Positions 34,601 through 48,500 of a stretch of 64,000 nt of DNA are shown here, piece by piece (the first letter of the stretch is position 1; each line of letters starts with the position of its first letter). The translations under genes and the position numbers were made by a program. The DNA comes from Marisa cornuarietis (Eukaryota > Mollusca > Gastropoda > Architaenioglossa > Ampullariidae). The stretch spans positions 3,976,001 through 4,040,000 of the forward strand of contig SMMW01000584.1 in the NCBI GenBank assembly GCA_004794655.1, written 5' to 3'. A model generated the notes under the pieces. It saw only the letters and a list, made by a program, of their open reading frames with translations, was not told the origin of the DNA and did no database searches.

Positions 34601-36400
34601 TGCTGAAATTCGGCAATATTTTTTTTCATTAAGAACAGTTGATGTGCTTATTGCTTAGTTAAAAATGGTTTTTATAATCAAGGAATTTTTTTAATTGCAA
34701 CATGTTGGGGTTGGGAAACTTGCAGAGATGATTTTTTAAAAATGAAATTGAGAAACTAAATGATGCGAGAAGAATTATTTGTACTTGATGCTTTTGCATT
34801 ACTATATGGTGTTTTTTTAAAAACCGTTCCTAGACATATTATGATGAAAAGGTAAAGAATTTGCTTTACTGTTTAAAAAGGGTTGTTATCGGTAAAATTT
34901 AAAATATTTACTGAAATCTTGGGATGTCACCAGCCTTAGTAAGAATCCATGGTACCCCACCTCCTGCCATCAGCTCATTTCCTTCTGCAGCTGTCTGAAC
35001 ACTGTCATAAAGTCTGTTGTAGATTCAGTTGCTGGCACATCCATCTGTGATGCGGGCATATGTATCCTCATTTATATGCAGACTTCTAAAACTGAAACGT
35101 TTAGTCTTCTGACTCAAGCTTAAGAGAGAGAAAGATGAATAACTATCCACTCATGAAAACTCCATGCACAAGTTGTTCAACCTCTCAACAGTCACAGATC
35201 CAACTCCTCTGCCTCAGAGTTGCTGCCGCGGCATTAAACACAAGCAGCCCATCTTCTGCCTCAGCGTGCAGTAGCCAGTGGTCTTGCCAAGTTAGGCCAT
35301 GCACATGATCACAAAGTTCAGCATCCCTAACCTGCCAGTTTCTCATTTTTCTTGACCAAGAACATTCTGTTGGTGACAGCCCAGGCATGCACGGTGTGAG
35401 ATGGCTATTTGCACTCGAGGATGGAAGTAGAGCTTTTAAGTTTTTGCATGGCTGTGCCAGGTATGCTCTGAATAATTAATATGGATTTTAAGAAACATCC
35501 TTGCAGAAACCCTGAACAGACATGAGTGATGCAGGTGACCTGTGGATAGTATGATTCCTTACTGATGCTTTTTTAAAATATCCCACCATTTTTTTCCCCT
35601 CATTGGTTGATATCTTTATCTCCTCCTTTTTTTTTCCTCATGTGTTGTTAGTGTATGCACCACACTGGCGGCAGAGTGAAGCTGTTCTGGTTGTGCGCAT
35701 TTGACATGACTGCATGGTTTAGTCATGCACAGACCTTTTCAAGTCTATATCTCATGGAATTACCAACTTGTTTGTGGAGAACTGTCATGCATTTATGACC
35801 ATAAATGATGTCAAGCCTTATTAAAATACTGTGTGTTCATGTAAAAGATTTAATCAGTTATTTATGCTGTCTGCCACCTCCATGTCTGGTGTGGCAGCCA
35901 GCGTCAATGCTCTTTGTTGAGTTTTTGTAGATGACCAGGAGTTTTATCCTTATGCATATGCATATTGTTTGTTCTTCCTGATAATTGTGGACTCCCCAAT
36001 TTCCCCATTCCTGCCTCAGTGCTGTGTTTTTGTTTGTTTTTTCCCCCTTCCTCCATATCCCTCCTGTAAGTGAATGTGCACATGATACTGCTGCATGTGG
36101 GCACACGTGGGTGTGAGCAAGCAAGAGAACTTTCGTTATCAGGAAGTTTATTTTTGTACAGATCACTTCATGCTATTATATATCATAATCATGTATGATT
36201 AGATATTCTTCTTATCTTGAACTGTTCTCACATACTATGACTACAAGGTCATTGAGTGCTTGCTGCTTTGTTTAGAGTCTTCATTAATGCCTTCATTTGC
36301 AGCCTTATTTCTGCAGACCTGTTTTCTCCCATCTTTCCTTTGACTTCCTCCAGAAGTTTCAATAAACAAATTTATTTTGAGCTGGAGCTGTGACAGGTTC
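31630..36400 (+). other. TCF12: Long presumed 3' UTR of the E-protein gene
   Basis: About 4.8 kb with no supportable coding exon, CpG-poor and T-rich like the gene body. AATAAA hexamers at 32782, 34171 and 36361 are candidate poly(A) signals. The last sits where CpG dinucleotides reappear (about 36.4 kb), so I place the distal end there. Vertebrate E-protein genes also have long 3' UTRs. The extent is inferred. Confidence 0.5.
36361..36366 (+). terminator. Candidate distal poly(A) signal of the E-protein gene
   Basis: AATAAA at the point where the CpG-poor tract ends and CpG-containing sequence resumes; T/G-containing sequence follows. Proximal alternatives are at 32782 and 34171. Confidence 0.4.
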
Positions 36401-38461
36401 GCAGACCGGGCAGGGTTAGACATTTTAATAACTTTGTAGCCTTAGGTATCAAGCTTGGGATTTAATTTTTTTTTTTTTTTTTGGGGGGGGAGCTGTTTGT
36501 GTCTCGAATACATGATGATATCTGACTGGGGGAACCACACTGGTTCTCTAGAGTTAACACGATTAAATATCCAAAGCAGTGCTATGGTGAAGCCAAGTAG
36601 AGTGAGAAATGTGTGTGTAAGAGAGAGAGAGACTGAGGAGAAAACGCGTTCAAATATCAAGTCGTAACACAGACCCTAATGACAGAGTAGATGTTCAAAC
36701 ATTTGTCTGAAGACTTGAGACAGATCCTGAAGAAAACTATTAGCTCGCAACTGTGACTAGTGTGTGAGCTTTCCTGTTACCTTCTCGCACGTGCTTTCCT
36801 CCAAAACAACCAAGTAATATTTCATAACGGAAGATCGTTTAGCTCGAATAACCGTCCGGCTTACCGAAGTCTTGAGGTTGCTTGTACTCTAAACAACCCA
36901 TTACAGGATACGCTGTGTCTTTTATTTTTTAATTTTAAAAGACCCCTTAAGTAGGATTTCAGCAGATCTCTTGAGACCTTTCAAAATACCTTAATAGCTG
37001 TGTCAGATGTTTGCAGAGTGCCGGAAGTTTGGAGAAACTTTATGCAGAAGTTACCTCAAAGCGTCTTTAAAGCCTGCCGTCAGTTTGTCTCTTCACTCCT
37101 TTAGTATCCCCAGTATGTGTTATTCTTGTTAGTCTTGTTATTCCTGGTAAGCACGTCCAAATGTTTTTTTTAAGTGCTGCATGATAAGTTAATAGATGGT
37201 TGCGACACCAGTTATGGGCGTAGAAAGTCCCCCTTTCTAGAAGACGTCCGTGATGTAGGAAATGACATCAAAAATGCTTCTCATATCCCGGGATGGTGAA
37301 GGGGGAGAGTTTGTCCTCCCTGAAGCCTTAAATCTGCTGATTTTAGTGATAAACTAGCTGAGACACTGCTGAGACATCCGTTCGTTTGCTTGCTGATGCT
37401 TTAGTTTAATGCAATTTTTTTTTAAATTGTTGAATCACTCGTTTCGGGCCAAATTATCTATCTTTCGTTTTTTGCTTTTTTTAATAAGCGACATTGTATG
37501 GGGCACCTGTGTCTACTCAGTTTTATGCATTCAGCAGCTTAGACGGAGCTAAACAGTAACATCGCACGCATGCGCGGAATATGGATATGCTACTGCTGCA
37601 GTAACTCGACATCTTTGCTTAATAATAAGAATCAGACGCACCGATTCCACGACTCCCTTAGGTGAATTCCGTACCTCTCCCCCCTTCTTCCTCGACGACT
37701 TCACAACAGTCTTTTAGCTTCCATAGACAGTTTAAAGTTAACAACCCTTGACCGTTAATACCTCATTTTGAACAGATGGCGCATCATCTCACACTGGCAT
37801 TGCATAGTCAGTGCGCACGCTTTATCCCCCACCACCACCCTCCCGTGCTCTCCGTCACCTGTAACATATTTTGCCAACTTGTTCACGCGCAAAAAAATCT
37901 GAAATAACGTTGGCCAAAATACACTACTGCCACTACCCCAGTCCTATGTTAGATATACATCGGAGTTAGCAGCCAGTCTACTTGCTGCGTGTGGAAAGTT
38001 CGAAATCGCGTGATGAGTACCTGTGTAGGCAGGTGTAGCAGACGTTCATCTCGCTAGCCCACGAAGCTTTCATGTTCAGCGTTGACGCCGCCTTCGGTAT
38101 GTTCCCCGTTCTCCCTCCGCATCCTTCCAGCTACCTTAGCGGAAATGGCATGGCAGTCGTGTACAGCTCTTTGTTGTGTCGTCGTGGAGTTTCGGCTATC
38201 GTGGCCACAAAGTATGCGGTGGGCCTTTACTTGTCATAAACTCCGTTCATCCGTCCCTTTTTCTTCAGAGTGCAGGTCCTTTTGCGGTCGAAATGTGTCG
38301 TCTGAAACTGAAAGAAGGTTGTCCAAGGGAGTAGATAACTGCGAATAGCATGGACACCCTGTTCGTTAAACCCCCTCCTCCCTCCATAAAAAATTAACTA
38401 CAGCTTCCTTCTCCATGCTGTGTATAAGGGTAAAACAGCACCATCTCGAAGGATATGAATA

Positions 38462-38588
38462 CAGTGGCGTAGGAACAAGGGGGGCAGCCGCCCCCCCAAA
38501 AAGATGCTGGGAACGCAAGAATGTGAACGTTATTCATTGTCAGCATGGAGCTTGCCCCCCCAAAGCCGAGCATCTTCCTACGCCACTG
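38462..38588. mobile_element. Small TIR element (MITE)
   Basis: 127 bp bounded by perfect 14-bp inverted repeats CAGTGGCGTAGGAA. Flanks share GAATA immediately outside each end, a possible 5-bp target duplication. CAGTGG-type ends recall hAT-like elements, but an 8-bp duplication is not evident. The interior has G and C homopolymer runs and no ORF. Confidence 0.75.
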
Positions 38589-41500
38589 GAATATACTGTA
38601 GACAAGAGCTGTTTGCTGTACTCGCCTCTGGCCTCGTTCTCGTTGTCCTGCTAGCGCAAGAAGGGGTTTTGTACACTGTGTCGCGCGCGCGTTTTCTTAT
38701 GAGACAAAATTAGCAGGTGGTATTCCCCCCCCCAAAAAAAAAAGTAACTCTTATAAATTGGAATTAGGTGATTCGTGATATTTGTTTCCGGAAAATCTTG
38801 CTGTACTGCATATCTCTAAGGGTCACATTCATTTTTAGCGGAGTCATTTTTATATGGTGAATGAACTTTACATTCACTTACGGCATTGGCTTTTTTTTTG
38901 TGGTCGTGATTGGATAATTTTAAGTAGAATACAGATGTGCATACTTTATTAGAGAAAATTACTTTTTTTTTCGTTTCTTTAATTTGGTAGCATTTATTCT
39001 CACAACTTTCGTAGAGACAAAATTAAAATGGAAATGCACAGTCATTTACAGTTGACATAAGTATAGTAATCGTTTATTTTTTTTAACTTTTCAAACAGCT
39101 TGCATTTGAAACATAATGAATATAGTAATGGAATGAAGCAATTATTATTTGTAAAATCGTTTTGAAAGAAAGGGAAATGCATGGTTGAAATAGGTAATAA
39201 ATAAATATTTAAATAGAGGAAGTTAAGCCGATCTATTACGATTAGGAAAAGTGCAACCACACTTTGCTTTCAAAAGAATTTTTTTCCACTCCTCATTGAA
39301 CTCGTAGCAAAAACCGGCCCTGTCGAGGGAATATCTTATCCAATTTGGACGAAATTAAATCCCGTTTCTCTCGCAGACGTCGGACTAGTTCTTTATCTCA
39401 TGATTTATTCGAATTGGTCGCACCGTCTAGTCAGCAATCTGTTCTTATCAGTACATGTATTTCCAAAGCAGAACATTTGGAAGGGTGGTAGGTGGAGAGT
39501 CACTAGTGTGATCTGCATAGCCATTATGGGCACTAGTTGATTGCGTGGATTTGCATTTTTTTTTTTAAGATACAATGAAGAAAAGGGTGAGGTCAGCAAC
39601 TAAGCAAGTCCCGCTCGAAGTGTTTGCATAGGGGGCGAGTTTGGGAACGGATCACATGACTGTGCACAACAGAACAGAACGAGACACAAGACAAAGCATA
39701 TTCTGCGCAAACAAGTTTTTTTTCTTTTGTTTAAGCACGTATTTTCGAGTTATTGACATATGGAGTGTCACAGCATGGCGCCCCACGCCGACCCTTTAGG
39801 ACTTTTGGTTTGTTTTGTTGTTGTTTTTTTTTGGGGGGGGGGATGCGGCGAGATACTGCGGTTCGAGTTTTTGTTTTGTAGGTGCCCTACTGCACGCTCT
39901 TCCCACACCTGTTAGCCCTGTCTGTTCTCCACCTTGTATTTTTGCCCTGCATTCTGCTGCCATTAGAGGTCTTAGCCTGTATTTGCAAGTGGATGAGGTT
40001 CCCATCTGTCTGACTTACCCTTGTAGTCACACCCCCCAGGTGGCGTGATCATAGTATCTCACAATTTTTATCTCATCTCATCTATCAGACTTGTTGCCAG
40101 CCAGACATTGGGGTGCCTTCTTCACACACTTTCAGTGTGTGTGTGTGCGAGAGAGAGGGAGAAAAAACATTTACATGCGTGTGAATGGATATTCAAGTTT
40201 CATACATTCATATCTACAATGGTTGCCTAGCCAGATTTCACTGAGCTGTGCAAAAAAGCAGAAAAACACACAAGTCTTCAATCATTTGACTGGTTTGCAA
40301 GAAATGTTCTCATTTTCATTTTTTTCTCAATATATTTTTTTCATGTCTGAAGTGGTTGAATCGAACTCTTGCTTGTTCTCTGTGTTTTTTTAACCAAAGT
40401 TTCATTCATAATATATTATGAAGATGTTTAAAAGAAAAGCAGTTAGTGGATTACTTGTGTATGATTATTGATTACAATATTACTTGTGAAACTTTACCAC
40501 GTTGATCTTCCATTGTAGGTGTAGACTGCCAAATGTAAGATGTACATAGCTGGTACATGTACAGAATAAAGACAAAAACTATTCAGTTTTTCATTGTTAA
40601 AGAGAGTGTACGCACGCAAGAAGAGTAACATTTCTCTCTCTCTCACACACACACACACAGGCGCAAATGGTTTAACTTGGCATGAAATCGAGCACATAAT
40701 AAAAACAGACCGTTGTAAGGGCTGAAAGCTATTTTTCAAGAAAGCATGGTTACTTCACTGCAATTATCAATCCACATTTATTATTACTACGTTCAGTTGC
40801 ACGAAGTCACTTTCGAATGAAAGGAAGAAACTCAGACTTTTAAAAGTTCACAGAACACAATGTATAGTATGATTTTGTACAGTCAAGCATATCCTAAAAA
40901 TGTTCAGAATAGGGCGTTCTGTGTTGCCACAGTTAAGTCCCTCGATGGACTTTGTGTGTGTGAAAGAGAGCAGAGACACTGAAGGAAAGGGCAGCCATCA
41001 CTGCGCGTGCGTAGTGGGACAGCTGACTCGTGTCCAGCTGTATACAAGCTGAACTAATTGACAGGTAGCTTCCGGTCTCTTTGTTTTGTACCCGCAAGCA
41101 TAATAGAATCCTTTGATACTGAAGGAAGTCTTAGAAAATATGCTTTGATATATATATATATATAAGATATTTTTGCTAAAGCAGAGCGTTGTATCGTAGC
41201 ATATGTATTTATTTCAACGTCAGGAAGATGGTTATGTCAGCAAGCTCTCGCTCTCTACTTCATTGTCTTTCTGAGTGGTTACAGAAAGCCTTTATAGCGA
41301 TTGTATCGTTTCTTAATGAATTAAGAATTCAGGATTAATTCAGACTAAGGCTCTATGGAACGTACCTTAAACTCCATTTATTCTGTAACATTTAAATCCT
41401 TATTTATTGATTTTTTAGCATGTTGTTTTGAACACATACACATCATGCGTTGTGTTATCAAATTATTAAACATATTATAACAGACTTCATATTATTATAG

Positions 41501-43416
41501 ATCACTTATGACTTATTATCTTCACACACAAACAGGTGTGCGTGCCCGCTCTCTTGCTATCTCATACGAACGGTTTTAAGACACCAGTGTTGGATAAATC
41601 GATTATTTTTACGTCTATGAATCTTTTTCATCTGGCGCAGCAATACTTATTATAACCACTGAAAAGTTGAATTATTCTAAATATAAAAGTTATATTTCTC
41701 TTGCCAGGTGACTTATCTTCAACGAAACACTCCGGTTTGAAATGTCTAGAGCAAATAGTCACTCTTTCAATGAACTAGAATCACGGTTCACAGCTCTCAT
41801 AGGACTTTTTCGCAGTCTTAGTTGGTATGCGGAAAAATGATAAACCTTTGTGTCAACTTTTGCATGAAGGGCAGCCTGGAATCGAACATCTAGTGCCTGG
41901 CATCTCAAAATAATTACGACAATTGCTCTGGCACACTGTGTAAAGTGAAACCGGAAAAAAACGAACCAATGACTTAGTCCAGCGCATGCGCGTTGCAAGT
42001 TATCTGTTCCCGTGCTTGAGCTGCTAGTCCTTCTCTATTTCTGTCTCTGGAGAGAAAGAGAAATTATGTTGCCGGAGATCTTTAGGTCAAGACCCACAAG
42101 AATGGTGTGAGCGAGAGAGCACATGCACATGCAAATAAGGGTGCCCGAATGTCGATGCGTAGGCCCTATCTGTATTTGCTGATATGCTTATCGTCTGCAC
42201 GTGACTGCTGGTAGTTGGATCAATGTCACACACATAAATTGTTTCTCTTCTCGCTCTTAGAATCCGATCTCACGTGTCGAATGAAGAAATAAGATTAATG
42301 AAAAGCTAAGCGTACTTTCTACAAACTGTAATTTAAATAACAGTTCATCCACTATAGGTTAAAATATCTTCTACCCCCCCTCCCCACACACACACAATCC
42401 CCATACCCCTACGTGCTAGCCCTACAAATGGGAACAGCTTGTACATCAAATAGATTTGATTCCATTTCGACTGAAATATCGGTTCCACTTAACTGCATTT
42501 GTTAATGAAACAGCTGCGGTGAAATGTGGTTCAAATTAGTTGAAAGTCAAGAGGGTAGGCAATCTTGACTGCGTACATAAGCAGTTTCGCTCCACATATC
42601 TGGTTTGGGGACAGACACACGCGAAAGGTCACTCTGCGTCATCGTGTTACGAGGAAACCATGGAGGGAACAAAACACAAAACATGCTACTCGGTCTCTTT
42701 CCCCTTACGAAACCATCTCCGGGTCACGCTGCCTGAAGACCGTGTGCCCCAGCGTCTAAGTCGAAATGAATGCGATTAGCATTTTTTTTTTTTTTGCGCC
42801 GGGTTCTAGATTAACATTTTTGCACTGCATAACAACATATCGGATAACGACAGATCGACTGCATATACAAGGTGATAATCCCATAAGATTATAATGGAGC
42901 TGGAAAATACCTATCACCTAGTGAGGTAGCCGTAGTAACGATCGACGTTGTACAGTTACGTACACTACATGATAATTGATAATAACAACATCGATGGTCA
43001 AACAACCACAAACAACGCAATTCCCAAAATGTATATCTCAGTCAGGCCTTTTTCAACCAACTGGGCAAAGTGATCGACCGAAGCGCCAAATCTCCGAAGT
43101 GCCCCACAGTCCCATTGCATCGGCAAACACGTTTGAACTTAGCTTTGCAAGAATATCTCAACGTTCGCCTCCAAATCATTGGTTTTCTCTGACCTTCATG
43201 TACACCCCTTTGCCAAACTTGGTCAAACGTTCAGTGACATTTGCCTGGGAAGCGAACTATGTAGTTTGTTAATGAGTTCCATAATTTCTTGCTTAATAGG
43301 ATTTTTAGGCTATGTAGATAAAGAGCTGCATCGATCTTGTTACTTATCAAATTATAATTTGTTGACCTGTGTATGGCCATGCTGATGCCGGTAATCCATG
43401 TTTCCTAAACAACAGG

Positions 43417-43451
43417 TTGTGTGTGTGTGTGTGCGCGCGCGCGCGCGCGCG
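43417..43451. repeat. (GT)n(GC)n alternating purine-pyrimidine run
   Basis: About 17 bases of GT repeat run directly into about 18 bases of GC repeat. This is a compound microsatellite with strong Z-DNA potential. Confidence 0.9.
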
Positions 43452-45334
43452 TACGCGGAATGTGTGAGAACGGATGAGACGTGTTTTTAGCCAAGCCATC
43501 AACTAAAAGATGCCGAAGAAGAGATCTGAAACCCATGGGACAGAAGCCTCACTGTATGTGGTGACAAATAAGCCGCAAATGTGAAGCATTAAATATCCAG
43601 GAAACAATACTGATACAATTTAAGGTAGAATTTACCCATTACGCGAACAAAATGATTATATTACATTTTTCTTTCGAATTATGACAAATATTTAAGCAAA
43701 ATGGGCGTCGTTCTGAATTTTTTTTCTCAAAGGAAAATTGTGGCGAGACGTGTTTCATGTGCATGGCTTCTGAGTTTTCTACCTGCGAAGGCACCCGGAT
43801 CTACATGCATGTACCCACCATCTGCATAGTTGCACGCAATTCACTCATATGTAATAGAATCGATCACAAGAATAGGGGGCTCGCGGCGACGCTACACTGG
43901 GTTGCCTTGTGTTGAGTACAGTGGGGATTAACCTGGAAACTTCAAGAGGTAGCAGAAAGTTGAAGCGACATGAAAAAAGGGAGACTATCTGCAGGCTGTA
44001 ACAACATAATTGTGTGACAGAGTATTGTGAGGTTGTTTGAGGTAGTTAACCCGTTTTTCACATCGACGAAGGAAAATAAATTATTTGAAATCAAATGATA
44101 AGTTATAATAGAGGTAACTTTTTTTTTGCAGATGTACCCACCATATTAATTACGCTGGGAGGTGATTTTTGCAATAAGTTCTCCCTGTTGTTCCCTGTCA
44201 GCCAAGTGTAACCGAGACCTCGTATGGAGCTTTTGATTGTGCAATGTGGATGATTAAAGGCGAAAGTAGCGGAGAAACACCGTAAACAACATTATGAAGT
44301 GGTTCTGAAGATGTCATATCAAGAGAAGATCGAATTAACGGCAAGTTTCTTTATTGTCATTAACTGAAACCTATTAAAAACAACTGTGTGTCGGTTTGGG
44401 CAGCCATCACATTTGGCACCGCCCGAAAAAAGCAGTGGTTGAGTGAGAATTAATTTCCTAGTGTGGCGTTATACCAGTTTTTTGCCGAACCATTTGACTG
44501 CTATGACTAACCTGCTATTTAGTACTGTATTCCATGTAATGCATTAAAAGCACGAAGACTTAGACATTAAGTTGAACAAATTAAAAGCGGTGTTGCGGAA
44601 ATGCAACTTGATTATACTACATGTTCCTGCCAAGACGAACAGAGAATCCACAGCAAAAGAAAAGAACTTATGTTTAGAAGTAAAGACTTTTTTTTACTAA
44701 ATTGTGACCTGTTTGGAAGATAAGCTTTATTTTAAGCAGTATTCATCAACATGTGCCTGAGAACTCTTACTCAAATACTGTTTGTTATGAATAAGAGAGC
44801 AGATAAACCTGTTGGGCCTTTTGAAAAGCTTATGAAAATTACATTACCAGTTGCAATTACGAAATGAGGAAAAATGAGAATTAAAAATATATATTTTAAA
44901 GTAAATGATATCAGTGTTTTGCTTGACCTGTTATTGAGATTGTAGAAGAGTACATACATGTATTTCCATATGCATTTGTTACTCACATACATGTAGACAG
45001 GTAAAAGTCTGACATCATTTTGGGTAGCAAGATTGAACACATTTATAATAACTTACATGAAATAAAATCTGCCCTAAAATCATGGAATCCCAGTTGTTTA
45101 GAACGGAATACACACTACCACATCAAGTGTCACATTCCTTAACCAAAAATGTCAGTATCCATTAATGGAAAAGAATCATGGAGTTATCCACTTTAAGAAA
45201 AAATGTAGCCACAACACCCATAGCACCATCCCCCTCAGTCCTCAAGGAACAAAACTTTTGTAAAATATCTAATATGAAGGGGAGTGTTGTGCAAGATGTG
45301 TAATTTATTGATGTTATTTTTAATGTTTCTTCAG

Positions 45335-45534
45335 AACAACACACCCACATCATCCCTATCAGTGGATGCTGCAGTGTTTGTTCCCACCAAATGTGCACAG
45401 AGTGATGCCCCATATTCTAAAGATGCTGCCAAGGTCTCAAAGGGGCATCAAGGTATGGTACCAAGGTCCTTGATGGAGGTGCCTCCTTACATGACGAACT
45501 GCTACCCTTTTGTATCACCCAGCAGTTCACCTCG
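45335..45534 (+). CDS. SECISBP2L: SECISBP2L exon (N-terminal, YMTNCYPFV)
   Basis: 200 nt, acceptor gtttcttcag and donor gtaagc. Encodes SVDAAVFVPTK (vertebrate: SAEVEPFIPQKK) and PPYMTNCYPFV (vertebrate: PSYLITCYPFV). Reads in phase 0 at its first base, so the start exon must end in phase 0. An ATG at 45293 is in frame upstream, but it precedes what looks like an ordinary acceptor. Confidence 0.88.
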
Positions 45535-48500
45535 GTAAGCATTTTTTCAGGATTTATTATTTAAACTTTAAAGGATTTGTCGTACTGTGCAGTCAGTGTA
45601 ACAAAGCATTTTTAGTCATGATTTTCTGGTAAAAGTTTTCCCGAAGGTTCGTGGAGCAGTCTAGTGAGACATGGGTTAAGTTACCACCAGTACACTGGGA
45701 ACTGAATTAATGGATTCAGATCTGTTCTTGGAAGATGCTCGGCTAATCGACACCTGTTTACAGGGCCAATTGTAGCAGTTTTGCTTTGATATAACTTAAG
45801 TTGCTGACTCAGCATAAAACACTAGTTCCCTCTTCTTCCCCACCCCTGTCCCTCAGTGCAAGACATCAGAGATAAAATTTGTTATTATTTTTATTCACAT
45901 TTACTCATAGTCAAGAGACTTCAGCATGTCTTCAATGACCATCAGTGTTTAACGAACATTTACTTTGATTTAGTACATGTTCCTTTGTGGCAACGTTTTT
46001 GACATTTTGCCTTATTCTTTATCTACCTACACATTTTAAAGATGAATGAAAGTTGACTTTGACCTGAAAGCTTGTACATTATGCATTAATGTGTTTGATC
46101 TGTATGTTTTATTGATGCTTTTGTGGATATATGATCAATATTGTTGATGGTCTGTGATAGACCTAAACAATGGACAGAGTCAAGACGATTTGTTCAGCCT
46201 TGCCAGCTGCCTTTCCATGGAGGTAAGTTGTGTTTAGAACCAGTTTCCTTTTATTAATATTCAGAACAATGTGGACAGTATGTTGATTCTTTCTTAGTTG
46301 CAGCCAGGTCTGTAGGCATTCGCCTTGTTACTGTTATTTTAGGTCTCACCCATGCCTGCTACTAATTTATTGTTTTATTCTGTATTATTCACTGTCAGTA
46401 AATAAAATGCTTATGAAAAAAAAAGAAAGACATCGAACTTATTTATACTTAATATGTTTACTGTTGGCAATGGTACCAGGGGCTCCCAGACATCGCTTTA
46501 CACCACCCCTCCAAGTTCACTTCAATACCCAGGGCAGTTATTCACAAGGACACCAGTGGATGGCCAATACAGTAGTGCCCACACATCCCCTTGTTGTGAC
46601 ACCAGCTGCCATTGGTTTTCCTGTGACATTTGATGGAGGAACAGATGATCTGGGTGATGGTCTTCTACCCACACCTTCTATCCCTCCTTTAAACATGCAA
46701 GGGGTTGTAAATCCTTTGACTCGGGTGGTGGTGCCAGAAGGGCCACAATATACCACATCATTGCCAATAACACCACAGCAGATGATACGATCAGGGACAA
46801 AAAGCAATGCTCTCAACTACCAGACGAGCAAAGGAGGCATACCATGGGTAAGCATATTTTATTTTCTTGTATTTCATTACTAGACATCAAAACATTTCAG
46901 TTTAATGCTTTTGATGAGCAAATCAATTGTAAGGTTTTAAGCTGAATGTGTTTATTTGCACAGTTTACCCTAAAAGTTTTCATTTGTGAGTACGTGTGGG
47001 CACACGTGCATGTGCACTTATCACAGCTATGTTGGGTAGGGAATTTCAATATTCATATCACAAATGGAGAGCAGATTATTACTTGACACAGATAATACAT
47101 TTTTAATCTTGACATCAGGGAAGGAAGGGCAGCAGCCAGGGTGGAAGGGTGAGCACAGGTACACAGAATGAAAACCTTGGACCTTTATTAAGATCAGGGA
47201 GTAGAGCTATTATCATGAAGGACAACTCTGTGCAAACAGGTCAGTAATGAGACTTACATTTAAATTTCTTTTTAAGAGGATTAATTACTGGGTAAAGCTC
47301 GTTGAAAGATATTTCCTGAATACCCTACATTTGTTTTTAAGACACAAATGTAATCATGCACAGAAAGATGTCAACACAGACATCAGGATTGTACTTTGGT
47401 ATATGTTAACATGAAGCCTCAGCCATCTGGAGAGCTGGGATTGTATGTTAGACATATCTGTGTACATCATGATTTTGACCTCTTTCTGTGGATGGTGATG
47501 TTTGTAGGATCTTGCAGGACTGAGAACAGAAAGGGACGTATTCGCCCAATCTTAGAAACAAGATTTGCAACCCTTAGTTCTCAAAGGGTGTCACATACAT
47601 ACCATAAGTGAATGTATACACCAACAAAAATATGTGGGTGTGAATATGCATCCACTCACCAACCACCCACCACCAACCCTCACACATGCACACAAATGAA
47701 GGTAAATCTTAACTTGAGCTACTTTCCACTTTTTTTTCCTTCTTAACAGACTTCAGCAAAGAAATTGCAGACCTAACGCTCTCGGAAAAACCCAACACAT
47801 TCTATCGACGAGGACAAAAGAAGAACAAGGGAAACCATCCTCACATTAGCACCGACTCAGAGGAGGTGGACTCGGACAGTGGCTACAGCAGCCCACTTCA
47901 TCGGAAAAACCTTGTATCAAATGGCACCCATCCAGTTCGTATCAGTGCCTTAGTGGAGGTGGATGCTGAGCAAGACAATGATGCCATGACCTTGAGCAGC
48001 AGAATTTGTAGGAGCAGCAGCCTTAGTGTTGAAGGAGGAGGAATGGATGCTGCTAGTGCCAGGCAATTAGCCACTAATAGACCCAAAGATGGTTCTAAAG
48101 CTGGAAATGTTCCTAAGGAGGGCTTACCTCAAGGGCAGAAAATTTCACCCAAACTTTTGGGATCTTCAGGTGCGAAGGATTCAGTTTGGACTGGCAGTGG
48201 TGGCAAGGATGTATCAAGACCACTAGGGGAAGCCACCAAAGCTGGAGGAAGATGTCTTGCCAGTATTGTAGATGGTCAGAGCTGGGATAGTACCAAGGCT
48301 GCAGGAATTGTGGAAAACATTCTGCATTCTCCTGGGAAAGACAGTCACAGAAAAGAACCCTACTCCCCAAAGACTGTGCCAGATTTTCCTGCTCTTAAGC
48401 CAGCCAAGCATAACGAACCACCTTGGTCGCTAGTTCCCAGCTGCCAGAAACTCAGGGTGAGTGAAAGCGTGACTGTGGAAGGATCAAACCCTCCCATCAA

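Larger units (their letters stand above)
36401..45334. other. Intergenic region; presumed promoter and first exon(s) of SECISBP2L
   Basis: About 8.9 kb that is mostly CpG-retaining up to about 44.6 kb. Holds a small TIR element (38462-38588), an (AT)n run near 41149-41164 and a GT/GC run (43417-43451). Residual ORFs (for example near 41.8 and 43.0 kb) have no identifiable domains. The start-codon exon of the downstream gene must lie here if my exon-2 acceptor is right, but no candidate is convincing. Confidence 0.5.

Noticed and set aside
38072..38095. MFSVDAAF frame ending at a gtatgt donor, considered as the SECISBP2L start exon
   Set aside because: It ends in phase 1 while the 45335 exon needs phase 0, and its similarity is to residues already encoded in that exon.
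41759..41998. 79-codon ORF on the - strand
   Set aside because: No family recognised and no support beyond an open frame; could be an old repeat.
42976..43272. 98-codon ORF
   Set aside because: No domain, no splice sites, no conservation signal that I can judge.
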